64,000 bases of DNA, from contig NC_092406.1 in NCBI RefSeq assembly GCF_009017415.1, forward strand, positions 3,348,001-3,412,000, in the 5' to 3' direction. Position numbers and translations under genes: made by a program. The stretch comes from Aspergillus flavus. Lineage: Eukaryota; Ascomycota; Eurotiomycetes; Eurotiales; Aspergillaceae. Position 1 is the stretch's first letter. The number at the start of each line of letters is the position of its first letter. Positions 12,029 through 22,551 of this stretch are shown in pieces. The notes beneath the pieces were generated by a model that saw only the letters and a program-made list of their open reading frames with translations, was not told where the DNA came from and did no database searches.

Positions 12029-14224
12029 TTACTGGCTCTCGGCTTGTCTCGTCAGGGCATCAATATCGACCTGGGACTTAGAACTGCCGTTAGCAGCCTT
12101 AGCCAGGTTGGTGGCAAGATCGCTGGAGCCGGTGAGGGTCTCTAGGGCTTGCAGATCCTCATCTGTGAGGGTGTTGGAGCGGATAGGGCGGAAGGGAGCA
12201 GGAGAACCGGCACGACTAGTCAGGAACTGCACGACTAAAGTTAGTAAGATATATAATGATTATTGCAGCCAAACGAGGAAGTTGGAGAGCTTACCGAGCT
12301 AGCAGCACTGAGCAAAGCGATCAAACTGGCCTGGACAACGTCCTGGTGGATACCAACACCCCAGACCTGCTCCTTGCTACCGGCCGCAGTGCACTGGATG
12401 TACGTTGCGGCCTTCACCTCCCTACCCAAACCAATGGAGTGTTCCTTGTAGTCGACAACGTCGAGATCGATGCCGAGGGTGGACAAGGCGCCAGCCAAAG
12501 AGGAGATAGCACCAGGACCAACACCAGTAATAGCGTGCTGAACACCATCGATCTCGATGACACCAGTGAAGCGCCGTTTCAGGTTCTTGGTGTTCAGCGC
12601 TTTGCCAGGCTCGGGGGGTGCCGGGGATGTTGAGCGGTCCGTGGTGATATTGTAGTCGACCAGGTTGAAGCGGGGGTTGGACTTGAGGTGGTATGCCTCT
12701 TCGAAAAGGCCGACAATCTCGCTTGCCCGCAGCTCCCGGCTGACCTCTTCCGACTTCTTTTGAACGATCTTGCTGAACTCGACCTGCAAGGCGCGTGGGA
12801 GATCCAGCTCCAAGCTGCGCAAGATGACCCAAGCAGCACCACCCTTGCCACTCTGGGAGTTGACACGAATAACAGCCTCATAAGTTCTGCCAATATCTTG
12901 AGGATCCAAGGGGAGGTAAGGAATTTCCCATTGAACTTCCTCATCTGACGCTGCCGTGGCATCATCACGAAGCTTGAAGCCTTTCTTGATAGCATCTTGG
13001 TGACTTCCACTAAAAGCGCAAACAACCAGCTGACCGCCGTAGGGCCACCGTTCGTTGACAGGGATTTTATTGCTTTCTTCAACAACCTTGATGACAGCGT
13101 TGATATCGGAGAAGTCAACATTGGGGGTGATACCCTGTGTGTAGAGGTTGAGAGCCAAAGTGACCAGGTCAACGTTACCCGTTCTTTCACCGTTTCCGAA
13201 CAGAGTGCCTTCCACACGCTGCGCGCCGGCCATCTGAGCCAGCTCAGCGGCCGCAATGGCACAGCCACGGTCGTTATGCGGGTGAATGGAGACGACGTAC
13301 TTCTCTCGCTCCGACACATGACGGCAGAAGTACTCAATCTGGTCCGCAAAAACGTTGGGGGTCGACATTTCTACTGTCGCGGGCAGGTTAAAGATAATGG
13401 GAGCCTCCTCTGTAGGACCCCAAGCCTCCTTGACGGCCTGGCAAACCTGAGCAGCGAACTCGGGCTCCGTGTCAGAGAAGGTTTCGGGGGAGAACTCGAA
13501 GTGCCACTCGGTACCGGCGGTCGAGGGGTCATCCTTAGTGATCGAACGTGCGAACTTGGTGCAGCGGACAGCCATTTCCAAACTCTTCTGCTTGTCCATG
13601 TTGAAGACAATTCGACGGAAGCATGGGCTTGTAGCTAGGTAAATGTGCAGGATAGCCTTCTTCGCACCCTTCAGAGAGTCCACCGTGCGGCGGATGAGGT
13701 CCTCACGACAAGGGGACAGAACCTGGAGCCATACATCATCTGGAACGACGCCAGGAGTCTCCACCAGACGCCTGGTGAAGTCGAAGTCTGTTTGTGAGGC
13801 AGATGGGAATGAAACTTCGATCTCCTTGTAGCCGATATCGACGAGCATTTTAAAGAAGCGGAATTTTTGTTCACCATCCTGTGAAAGCCCAATGTGTTAG
13901 AATAGCCAGTCTTGTGTAATGCTTCAGCCACAATTGCTCTTCCACAAGCTATCATACCATTGGATCAGGCAAGCTCTGATTGCCATCTCTTAGATCGGTG
14001 GCCAGCCACCGGGGAGCCTTTTCGATGACCTTGTTGGGCCATTGGCGATCGGGGAGATGCAGCGGCTTAAACCGCTTGTACTTTTTTGAGGGATCTTTGA
14101 GCCTGTGGTGTTACTGTTAGTGCATTGATTGCAGTAAGTCGGCAGGGCTCGACGTTGAGTGCTGCGGACGGGAAGCTCCACGATAACGGAGCTATGGAGG
14201 GGGGTAGTGGACTTACATCGGCAT
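12029..14224 (-). CDS. leuC: 2-isopropylmalate synthase (alpha-IPM synthase)
   Basis: Catalyses the first committed step of leucine synthesis, condensing acetyl-CoA with 2-ketoisovalerate to 2-isopropylmalate. The 644-residue length is usual for the fungal LEU4/LeuC type. Minus-strand exons are 14224-14217, 14102-13958, 13878-12295 and 12226-12029. Exon 1 holds only eight coding bases (Met-Pro and two bases of the third Met codon), followed by a 114-nt intron. The N-terminus ([16 protein letters not shown]) and [15 protein letters not shown] are family hallmarks, with the catalytic Arg-Asp in RDGNQ. The metal site follows in [12 protein letters not shown] and [18 protein letters not shown]. 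The C-terminal regulatory domain (about residues 460-600; [35 protein letters not shown]) is the one that confers leucine feedback control in this family. Promoter sites for CpcA and LeuB type regulators lie upstream. Confidence 0.95.
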
Positions 14225-14402
14225 GGTAGCGGTTAGCGGGTGAGATCCGCAGTGGGGGAATGGAGAGGAAAGAGAGGAAGTGACAAAGGGAGGTCGAGGA
14301 ATAAAGACTCTCTGGTCGACGATCAAGAAGAAAATGAAAAGATAAGCTGGGAAAGTTTGAACGAAAGCAAACGAAGCAATTGAGGGTATTTAAGATGCGC
14401 AA

Positions 14403-14409
14403 TGAGTCA
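14403..14409. promoter_or_regulatory. CpcA/Gcn4-type site TGAGTCA in the leuC promoter
   Basis: TGAGTCA lies about 180 bp upstream of the leuC start codon. It matches the consensus TGA(C/G)TCA bound by Gcn4 in yeast and CpcA in aspergilli during general amino-acid control. Binding here is inferred from the match and its place ahead of an amino-acid biosynthesis gene. Confidence 0.55.
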
Positions 14410-14411
14410 AC

Positions 14412-14416
14412 CCAAT
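14412..14416 (+). promoter_or_regulatory. CCAAT box in the leuC promoter
   Basis: A CCAAT pentamer lies two bases from the TGAGTCA site and 37 bp from a CCGN4CGG element. The CCAAT-binding complex acts on many Aspergillus metabolic promoters. The pentamer alone is common, so the call rests on the neighbouring sites. Confidence 0.4.
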
Positions 14417-14452
14417 CAATTACAGTGACTCTCCGCTTCAATTTTTCTCTCG

Positions 14453-14462
14453 CCGACAGCGG
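14453..14462. promoter_or_regulatory. LeuB/Leu3-type operator CCGACAGCGG (CCGN4CGG)
   Basis: CCG and CGG half-sites separated by four bases match the everted-repeat spacing recognised by yeast Leu3 and Aspergillus LeuB, regulators known to control the LEU4/leuC gene. It lies about 230 bp upstream of the leuC start. Occupancy is inferred. Confidence 0.6.
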
Positions 14463-15138
14463 ATGGCAAAAGCGGCGTATGATTTGGTACCAGACCACAA
14501 ATGGGGCAACGGGGACGGGGTGACTAACAATGCACCTTTTCCTCTTCAAGACTTTTGAGCCACTAGGTACCTACGCCTTGTTGGTGACAACAGTCTAGTT
14601 CTAGTGGTCTAACGACATACGAGAGGTACCCTGAACCACATGGAACAAACTGGGTCTCACTTTGGGCCCGGTCAATCATCGAGTCGTTATTAGCAATAAT
14701 ATTGCCCGTTCTCTCATGCTATTTGTGCAATCTGCATTCCAGATGGAGTTCAACAGCGAACTATTAGAGTACGACATGTTTCATCGTCCCCAGTCGGCCG
14801 ATGACCGGAGGCTTTCACTGCCTCAGGCCATACAGACAGACCACTTTCGTCCGCGGCAAACCGACAGTTTCCGGGCAGTTCGTCGATCTCCAGAGTGACA
14901 TGACGACACTGATTTAGTCGTATGCCCCATGGCTGGCAAGCTTCAAGATAACGGGTATTAGGTTAAGCTTGTAATTATTCTTTGTCGCGAGTTGGTAAAT
15001 GAGAATAACCCTAATTTTGGAACGATATCCAGAGCTATGAGGTACATGAATGCATACATATATACAGGCAAGGGAACAAGTCAGAGTTCTAAAGCAGGGG
15101 TATGCTGGTAACCATCAACATCCGATTCTTCCTCTTCC

Positions 15139-17659
15139 TCATTTCTTGCCCTTCTTTTTATTCTCCTTCTTGCCCTTCTGAATCTTCCCTTGCTTCTGAG
15201 ATTCTCGGTCCACCTTGCCCTTCTTCCATCCAATATTTCCTTCGTTACGCTGGCGGGAGTCGTCAAGACGCTTCTTGTCCTTATTGCTTAGTCTCACCTT
15301 CTCCTTTTTCGATTTCACAGAATCCAGTCCATTAAGCTCTGCGGCTCCGGCCTTCTTTGAGAGAATCTTTTCACGTTCACTTGCAAACCATGTGCGCTTT
15401 GGTCGCGACATAATTTCCGCTTCGTGCTTAATCATATTCTCACTCCTGGTCACCTGCATCTCCGCTTGCGCCAGCTGCTTTTCTATCTTCTCCTCTTCGA
15501 GCACTGCGTTAATTTCTTCCTCAAGATCCTTGGCCTTCTGAGCCCATCTGTCGGCGACGGCTGGGTCGACAACTCGGCTCGCGACCTTGGCGCCCTGCGC
15601 CTTGCTAGCCTTGACAGCTGCCTTAACCACCTTGCGATCTGGCTCGGCAGCGATCGTGCAGGCTCGACCAGAGCGACCGGCACGAGCAGTACGACCGACT
15701 CGATGCAGGTAGATCTCATGGCTTTGAGGAGCTTCGTAGTTAATGACCGTTTCCACCCCTTTAATATCCAAACCACGGGCCGCCAGATCGGTAGCCAGCA
15801 GGAAAGAGACCTTGCCCTCACGGAAATTTTCAACGCTTCTTATACGCTGTGATTTATGTTAGTATTTTGCATATTGCGGTCAATCTGCGGTAGGTATGAC
15901 ATACCTGTTCTTGACTCATGCTACCATGAAGCTCAGCAGCTTTCAATCCAAGGAGCCCAAAGGCAATCCGTACACGATGTGCTTCTTTCTTTTGCCGGAA
16001 GAACACTATGACTCGTCCCGTGTAGACTTCCTTGCATAGGTGAAGAAGGTATCCCAATCGCTTATCCTCCCTTCCAGGTCGTAAACGCACAAATTCCTGA
16101 ATCAGGTTCATGGAGGTGTTCTTCTTAGAGTCAACCATCAGTCGTACAGGCCGGTTAAGTCCCACTCGAATAAGCTTGTCGACTGAGTCGGTCATGGTTG
16201 CCGAAAAGAGCATCGTCTGCCGTGACTTCGGAATGGTAGTCAGAATTTCGTTCAGCTCATCTGCGAAACCATCCTCCAGCATCCGATCGGCTTCATCCAA
16301 GACCAAAATCTCGAGGGTATCAACGGTGAAGCTCGCCGAGTTACGCATGTGGTCAATGAAACGACCAGGCGTGGCAATGATCACATCAGGGCGCTTCTTC
16401 AGGATATTCTCTTGTTCACGGAGACTGAAACCACCAACAAGCTGACAGAACGTGATATCAGTATATGTAGCAAGTTTAGTAGCCACATTGTAGCACTGGA
16501 CAGCCAATTCACGAGTGGGCATCAGGATCGCAACACGGCTAGTAGGGACCTTTCGGGGGCGGAACAGAAGGCGCTCGAGGATGGGAACAACGAAGGCAGC
16601 CGTCTTTCCTGAACCAGTCACTGCACTACCAACGATATCCTTGCCGAGAAGCGCCACGGGGATAGTCTTGCGCTGGATAGGAGTCGGGTTTGTGAAGTTG
16701 ACCGCTGCCAATCCACGCAGAATGGGTCGGGATAGGTTGAATTCCTGGAATGACTTCTTAGACAGCTCAGCTGCAGATTGTTCACTGGTCTGCTCCTCAG
16801 GTGCGAAAAAGGCCTTGCGTTTTGCTTCTTCTTCCGCATCGACCTCACTCTCGATATCTGAGCCATCATTGTCTGAAGCAACATCATCGGGATGCTGGAC
16901 GGGAGTTGCGACAGAGTCGTTGTCAGAGGCAGCATCATCGTCGTCATCATCGCTATCCTCAGAATCGCTGCCTGCATGCTCGTCTTCGCTGCCCGACTCT
17001 TGAGCATCAGACTGCCCGCTCTCATCCTCGCCGTCAGCACCCATGCCGAAACCATCTTCAGCCATCAATTCATCGTCCTGGAAATCCACAGACATGCCTC
17101 CATCCGAGGCATCATCCTCGTTTCCACTGCCCTCGTCTTCGCTCTCAACCTCCTGTTTCTTCGGCTTCTTTTTCAACTGAGCCTCTTTCTTCGCTTGCCT
17201 TCTCGATATGATCTCGTCAATATCCACTCCCTGTTTATCGCCATTCTTCTTTGCGCCATCCTTCGTCTCATCTAATCCCCATCCATCGAACCCTTCCACC
17301 ACATCCTTCTGAGCCGCAGCGCCGACATCAAACTCGAAATCCGAATTCAGCGCCCCGTCATCCTCCCCAGCATCCTCCTCCTCCTCTGAGCCTTCCTCCG
17401 GTTCAGATGCAGCTTCTTCAACTTTCTTCTGTTGTTTTCCGTTTTTAGATTGCTTCTGTTGCTTCTGTTTCTTGTTCTTGCTTTGTGTTGTCTCCGCCGT
17501 GTCCCTCTTGCGCTTCTTGGTGGTTGACTTCGCCGTTTCTTCGTCTAAATGGTCGTCCCCATCCTCGTTGATGCCGCTGAATACATCGTTTTCGTCATCG
17601 GAGAGTGTAAGCACGAAATCGTCGTCTTTGGGAGCAGTGCGCTTTTTCGGCGGTGCCAT
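15139..17659 (-). CDS. DRS1: ATP-dependent DEAD-box RNA helicase Drs1
   Basis: A nucleolar helicase needed for 60S ribosomal subunit assembly. The protein has 820 residues in exons 17659-15905 and 15846-15139, with a 58-nt intron. The ATG at 17659 ([20 protein letters not shown]) is preferred over an in-frame upstream Met because the family begins this way. The first 290 residues are highly acidic and lysine-rich, typical of Drs1. The helicase core follows: Q motif NFTNPTPIQ near residue 310, motif I AVTGSGKT near 345, Ia PTRELAVQ, Ib TPGR, motif [11 protein letters not shown] near 453, motif III SAT near 486, then [29 protein letters not shown] near 606 and [13 protein letters not shown] near 632. 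The tail is lysine-rich with a predicted coiled coil. All core ATPase motifs are intact. Confidence 0.96.
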
Positions 17660-18398
17660 TTTTTCGGTTTGTAAGGAGCAAAACCAGGCAAGTAAGTGAA
17701 TTAGGTAGTCGCTTTTCAACAAGAATAAAATGAGCACAGGTACATAAAAATAACTTTTAATAAAGAGTTCCTAATGTTCTCCCAGACCCTTAAGCTGCGC
17801 TCACTAATTCATGTCTTTTCGGGGAAAGAAAAAAGTTCGAAATTGCGGAGGCGGTGAAAGAATATAGTACGGCAGAAAAGACTGCGGACTGTTTTGGGGA
17901 TGAATTGATTGGTGGTTCCTATTCTCTGCGTGTACTAAGCTGTAACAGGACTAGCATAAAGTACCTGACCTTAGGTAAGTTGTCAGTACTTCGTAGGTTG
18001 ATTTGCTAACGTCTGTACCTGTTATCTTTCATGTTCTTTGAGTAAAGCACACTCTACTCCTTCCTTCTTCTCACTTCTTCTTCTTCCGTATTTTTTTTTT
18101 CTTTCTTTTTCCCTTTTGAAATTTTTAGGGGGTGTTTGATCATACAGGAGTTTTGCCATCGAAGCACCTTAAGAACAACACGATCTGCAAAGATAACAAA
18201 AAGACATAAAAAACCATGTAACCCATATTGCGACCAATTTAGAAGCTGAAAACCTTATCTACCAAGTCCAACGACATTAGCAGCATTCTGTGAAACACAA
18301 TTGTGGCAATTATTTTTAGGCTCATTTTCTTTTTTTCGGTGGAATCAGCCCAAACCTCTCCGATTGACTAGCACTTCCCGATCAATTTCCGGTTCAAT
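17660..18398. other. intergenic region between Drs1 and the GNAT gene
   Basis: Holds the Drs1 promoter on the left and the 3' flank of the GNAT gene on the right. A pyrimidine-rich tract (18055-18125) is the main compositional feature. No coding signal was seen. Confidence 0.4.
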
Positions 18399-20978
18399 TC
18401 AGGAATTGAACCTATCACCCGCGTGGTAACCGACATTTCGAACAAGATAAGTGACGTTGAGACTGGCGGTAATCAGTGGATAAGCTTTACGGCAATGCTT
18501 TCTTGATCCGTGAGAGGGTACTTACAAATGGCTAAATTTGACTCTTGCACCATTCAGTCGACCCTGCTCTTCAAAGTCGTACTGACTTTTGAGCCATTCT
18601 TCAATCCAGCTATAGGTAGATCTTTTGTCAGATGGGTAACTGATGGCAAAAAGAAGGCGGCCAAGTCTGCGTTGACCTCCTGCCCAGTAGCGTGTACGCT
18701 CTTCGGTATTGCAATCGAAGAAGTAGCCACGCTTTGGGATGTAGGTAGGGTCGCACACTTCGAGAAGCTTATCTATTAGGCACTTTCCAATACCCTTGTG
18801 TGTGTGTCCAGGCTTAACAAACAGCTCCAGCTCTGCTGTAAAACGACCACTGGTTCTGCGTCCCAGGTAGTCAGTGGCGAGTGCGTAACCCAGAATTTTT
18901 TGAGGACCATTATTTGGCGTTGCCCTGATTCTGCGCTCCGCAGCAACAATAAACGGCAGTTTTTGCTCAGTACTATCATCGATACACTGGCGAATATCAC
19001 CAGCTTCCAGTGGTTCGATATAAGTACTCAAAGGAGAATTGTGTGCATACCAGTTGAAGATTTCAAGGAGCCCTGGGACATCACCTATTTCAACAGGACG
19101 GAGGTAGACGTTCTCTTTAAGCACGCTGGCGCTGGGCTGTGGGAAATTCCTCAAGCCTTCAAGATAATGCTCGCGTGTAATTCTCAACCGAAGTTGCTCT
19201 TCATCACGCTCTTTTTTATTATGAAGCTCCCAGTTGTGGCAATAACCTTGGACGGTTTCATGGCAATGGAGCTGCGACTCTTTATCATCCATGTCCAGGA
19301 GAGTCGTTTGTTCCTCTAAGTCTGGAATATACATGGTGCGTATGCCATCTGGATGCGCCGTCCCATCAAAGAAAGCGTGATGGTAGATATCAGCATAGCA
19401 GCAAATTTGAATGGTGCCATCCAGCCAACGACGAAACCAATCGCGAAAAGCCTCGTAGCTGGAGGAGCAGGCATGTGGATAATACTCCCAATTAGCATAA
19501 TAAATATCTGTCCAGCTGTGCTTCCGCTCCTGCCCAGACCCTGTATTCTGACCGCCAGTGCCACCCTGAAGCCCAGCAGTTTGTGCAAGCTGTGCTAGTA
19601 TAAGTTTGTGATCATTGGTAGGCTCAGATGACAGGTTCAGCTCCCCATCTTTAACAATAGGGTAGACAGTAGGACTTCTTTCGTAGCATTCCCACTGAGC
19701 AGCTACTTTGTGAGCCCCAGATACGCTGGGTTTGATGGTTTTGTGGCCACCACCAGACGTTAAGGCCGTTTTACCGGGAACGCTTGCCGATAGTATCGGA
19801 GCAATACGGCATTCCTTGATCGATATGTAAAACTCCGAGCTTGGATCGGTTCCAGGACCGGACCTGCATCTTTCGAGAATTTCAGGGTTGGCTGTAGGGT
19901 AGTCAAGGTCCTTGAAACGGTCTAGATGTGCCTGTCGAACTATCTGTGCCCGGAGACGGTTAAGCTCCTCCAACGCTTCTTCTTTCGAGCTAGTTGGACT
20001 CGCTTCTTGGACAGGCTCGTCGTCAGTGGAGAAATTTTCCTTACTCGCTGGGGTGGCTTTCTGTCCAATATGCTGTTGAACGTTGCTTGTTACCCTACCA
20101 CCTGCGTGTCTTCTCTGCGGGGGGCTCAGAGAACACTGGCGAGTCTCGTGGATGTATTCCTTTTGGGGTACTGGGGTGATTTCGGCATCAGTATTGCTCG
20201 TCTTGCTTCCACGATGAAGGACGACCACATCAGACTCCTCACTGGTAGTCATTTTGACGGTAGCTACTTCAATTTCTGATTCAACTTAGCCTAAAAACCA
20301 TAACTGACCATGGATCAAGGATCTCTTACCAACTTCATTCGCGCTTGATATTCTGCTCGGACACGGGGTTTCGGGTGGTATACTGTTTGCCTTCTGATTC
20401 ACTGTAGATTTGGTTGACTTGGATCTAGGCTGGACAGATTCTGGGAAAGAATGATCGATAGAAGCTTGCAAATGTTCATTTTTACCATGAGATGAATTGA
20501 TGAGTTCGGTTGAAAGCTCCCTGTATGGTAATGATCGCCTCTCCCTGATATGAGGCGCAATATGAGGAACAGGTGAAGGCCTCCAAGTCTTCGGACGGTC
20601 TTTAATGCGAGACTTCGGTATCATACCCTGGTTATGTCTACTTTCTTGTGGAGTATGATGTTTATGAGTTGGAGCACTCTCATTCACATCTGAGGCTGCA
20701 GTGGAATTTTTTAACTTTGTGGATGATGGATGAGACCAAGTACTCTTGTGTTGTCTCTTGCAATAAATATGCCTTGAAGCAGGTAGCGAATGTTCTGTGG
20801 CTTTTGTTGGGGTGGACGCTTTCTTAGGTTGACAGCTGCCTTCAGGTGCACCAGTGAGCTTAGTACATAAATTAGATTTGTGGCCTTCTGAACGTTGGGG
20901 CTGTTGGGGATCCGGATTCTTTGTGGATGTTTCGCATCTAGAGGTAGGGTAACTGGTGTGATTACACTTCAGGTCCAT
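18399..20978 (-). CDS. GNAT-family acetyltransferase-domain protein with long disordered N-terminus
   Basis: Predicted 820-residue protein; exons on the minus strand are 20978-20330, 20275-18526 and 18462-18399. The first ~350 residues are Ser/Thr/Pro/Lys/His-rich and look disordered. A central Trp/Tyr-rich stretch follows (SWTDIYYANWEYYPHACSS, DWFRRWLDG). From about residue 590 there is a GNAT acetyltransferase fold: VYLRPVEIGDVPGLLEIFNW, KILGYALATDYL, FTAELELFVKPG, and the acetyl-CoA loop HTHKGIGKCLIDKLLE. The second intron acceptor is uncertain: CAG at 20276-20278 keeps frame, and AAG at 20285 would too. The reading frame could also stop at 18522, but TAA there overlaps a good GTAAGT donor, and splicing to 18462 adds 21 plausible residues. 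The substrate is unknown. Confidence 0.72.
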
Positions 20979-21670
20979 GATTTGTATGCTAGAATATCAA
21001 TTAGGGTCAATAAGTCTCTGTGAGATGAAAGTCAGCATTGGAATTCATTAATCTTTTTTTGTAAGTTAACTTCGGCAGAGCACTGCACTATTTAAGAAAA
21101 AGGGTTTGTTACCTTCATCACAAATGTATGAAAGCTTCATCTGCAGAAATAGTAGGCCATATCTATATGAATATATGATTGGTAGACAGGAAACGATGAA
21201 TACAGTAAAAGCTTTGTTGAAATGAATCAATAGCAATCGATTGCAGTCAAGGGGAAAGATCAGAGAAATTCACTCAACGTCAGGTGTTCAGTCAGAAAGG
21301 AGCTTGAATGCTGTTCTTGGTGAGGGAACCTGTTGTGAAAGAAACACCTCAGAAGGAAACCCCCTCCTATAATCTCCTACTAGGTGCTATCCTTACTGTT
21401 AATATCATGCGTTTATTTAGAGTACGAACACTACCCTCGGGAGCTAAATTACAAAGTATTGAAAATAGTAGTAAATACGTCTCTGAAAGACTAAACCAGG
21501 GATTTTATGAAGACCTGTGTTGTCTTTGTTAGGGTTCCACTGTTCTTCCTCTCTGGTCTCGAGTGGTTTGGAAGTTGATCTCCGCCGTTTCGTAGCGGCA
21601 ACCCCAACTATAACTTTGAACCCAACCACACCTCTAATTACCCTAAGAAAATTAGCACGCCAACGCCATA
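20979..21670. other. divergent promoter region between the GNAT gene and ARL2
   Basis: The two genes are transcribed away from each other, so this stretch should hold both promoters. It is AT-rich at the left end. No coding exon was recognised. Confidence 0.45.
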
Positions 21671-22551
21671 ATGTTGTCTATCCTGAGAAAAGCCCGACTA
21701 AAAGATAAAGAGATGAGAATATTGATGCTGTATGTTAAAGAAGTAGTTATTGTTGGTCAACATACTGAGTCCCAACCACAGCGGTCTTGACAATGCCGGA
21801 AAGACCACGATTGTCAAGCGGATCATGAAGGAGGATGTCACTACTGTCAGCCCAACGCTGGGGTTCATCATCAAGACTATTGATTTTCAGGGGTATTTGG
21901 CCTCATACTCCAGACTAAAGTCTAATACATTGCTAATAGCCTCCATGTAGATACAAACTCAACATTTGTAAGCACCGCCATCCCGTCACCGCGGATCTAA
22001 TCCACTAACTTGTGAGGACTAGGGGATGTAGGAGGGCAGAAGACATTACGCTCATACTGGAAAAATTATTTTGAGAAGACCGATACTTTAGTCTGGGTTG
22101 TCGATGCGACAGACCGTCTGAGAATCGATGATTGCCGTGATGAACTTGCAGGTCTTCTTCTCGAGGAGGTACGCTGCCAGTTCCGCCTTTCAAATTTTAC
22201 TTTTGTCGGACCGTTTGACTAACCTGCTGTTCAGCGGCTGACGGGGGCAAGTCTTTTGATATTTCTAAATAAGACTGACGTTGAAGGCTGCATGACGGAG
22301 GATGAAGTCCACAAGGTGAGTTTCTCCATTTTCTTCTCTTTCGCTTTCTCCAATTTCCACTCCCAGCGACTTCTTCACTGCTCATCATACCCCGCGAATA
22401 ATCCTAACACTCTCTCCAGCGGCTTGAACTTGATTCGATCAAGACCCACAAATGGACGATATTGCCCTGCAGTGCTATGACGGGGAAAAATCTCCAAAAT
22501 GGTCTAGAATGGGTCGTACAGGATGCAAAGGACAGACTGTTTCTTTATTGA
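21671..22551 (+). CDS. ARL2: ADP-ribosylation factor-like GTPase, ARL2 type
   Basis: A small GTPase that in fungi and animals works with tubulin cofactors in microtubule biogenesis (fission yeast Alp41). The 181-residue length is normal. Exons are 21671-21729, 21782-21892, 21951-21967, 22023-22168, 22235-22315 and 22420-22551. The start [20 protein letters not shown] is characteristic of ARL2. The P-loop is GLDNAGKT, switch [11 protein letters not shown], switch [20 protein letters not shown], and the guanine-specificity motif FLNKTDVEG; the G5 position is CSA in PCSAMTG. Exon 3 is only 17 nt, coding YKLNI and split codons on both sides. As usual for ARL2, position 2 is not Gly, so N-myristoylation is not expected. 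Confidence 0.94.

Larger units (their letters stand above)
14225..15138. other. leuC promoter and Drs1 3' flank
   Basis: The left half is the leuC leader and promoter, holding the three sites listed separately. The right half presumably carries the 3' UTR of the Drs1 gene. No coding exon was recognised. Confidence 0.5.

Noticed and set aside
12256..13831. Several plus-strand open frames opposite leuC
   Set aside because: They are antisense shadows of a conserved enzyme; none shows protein-family character, and the minus-strand frame has full family conservation.
14798..14808. Second CCG...CGG element upstream of leuC
   Set aside because: The spacer is five bases, not the four used by Leu3/LeuB, and it lies about 570 bp from the start codon.
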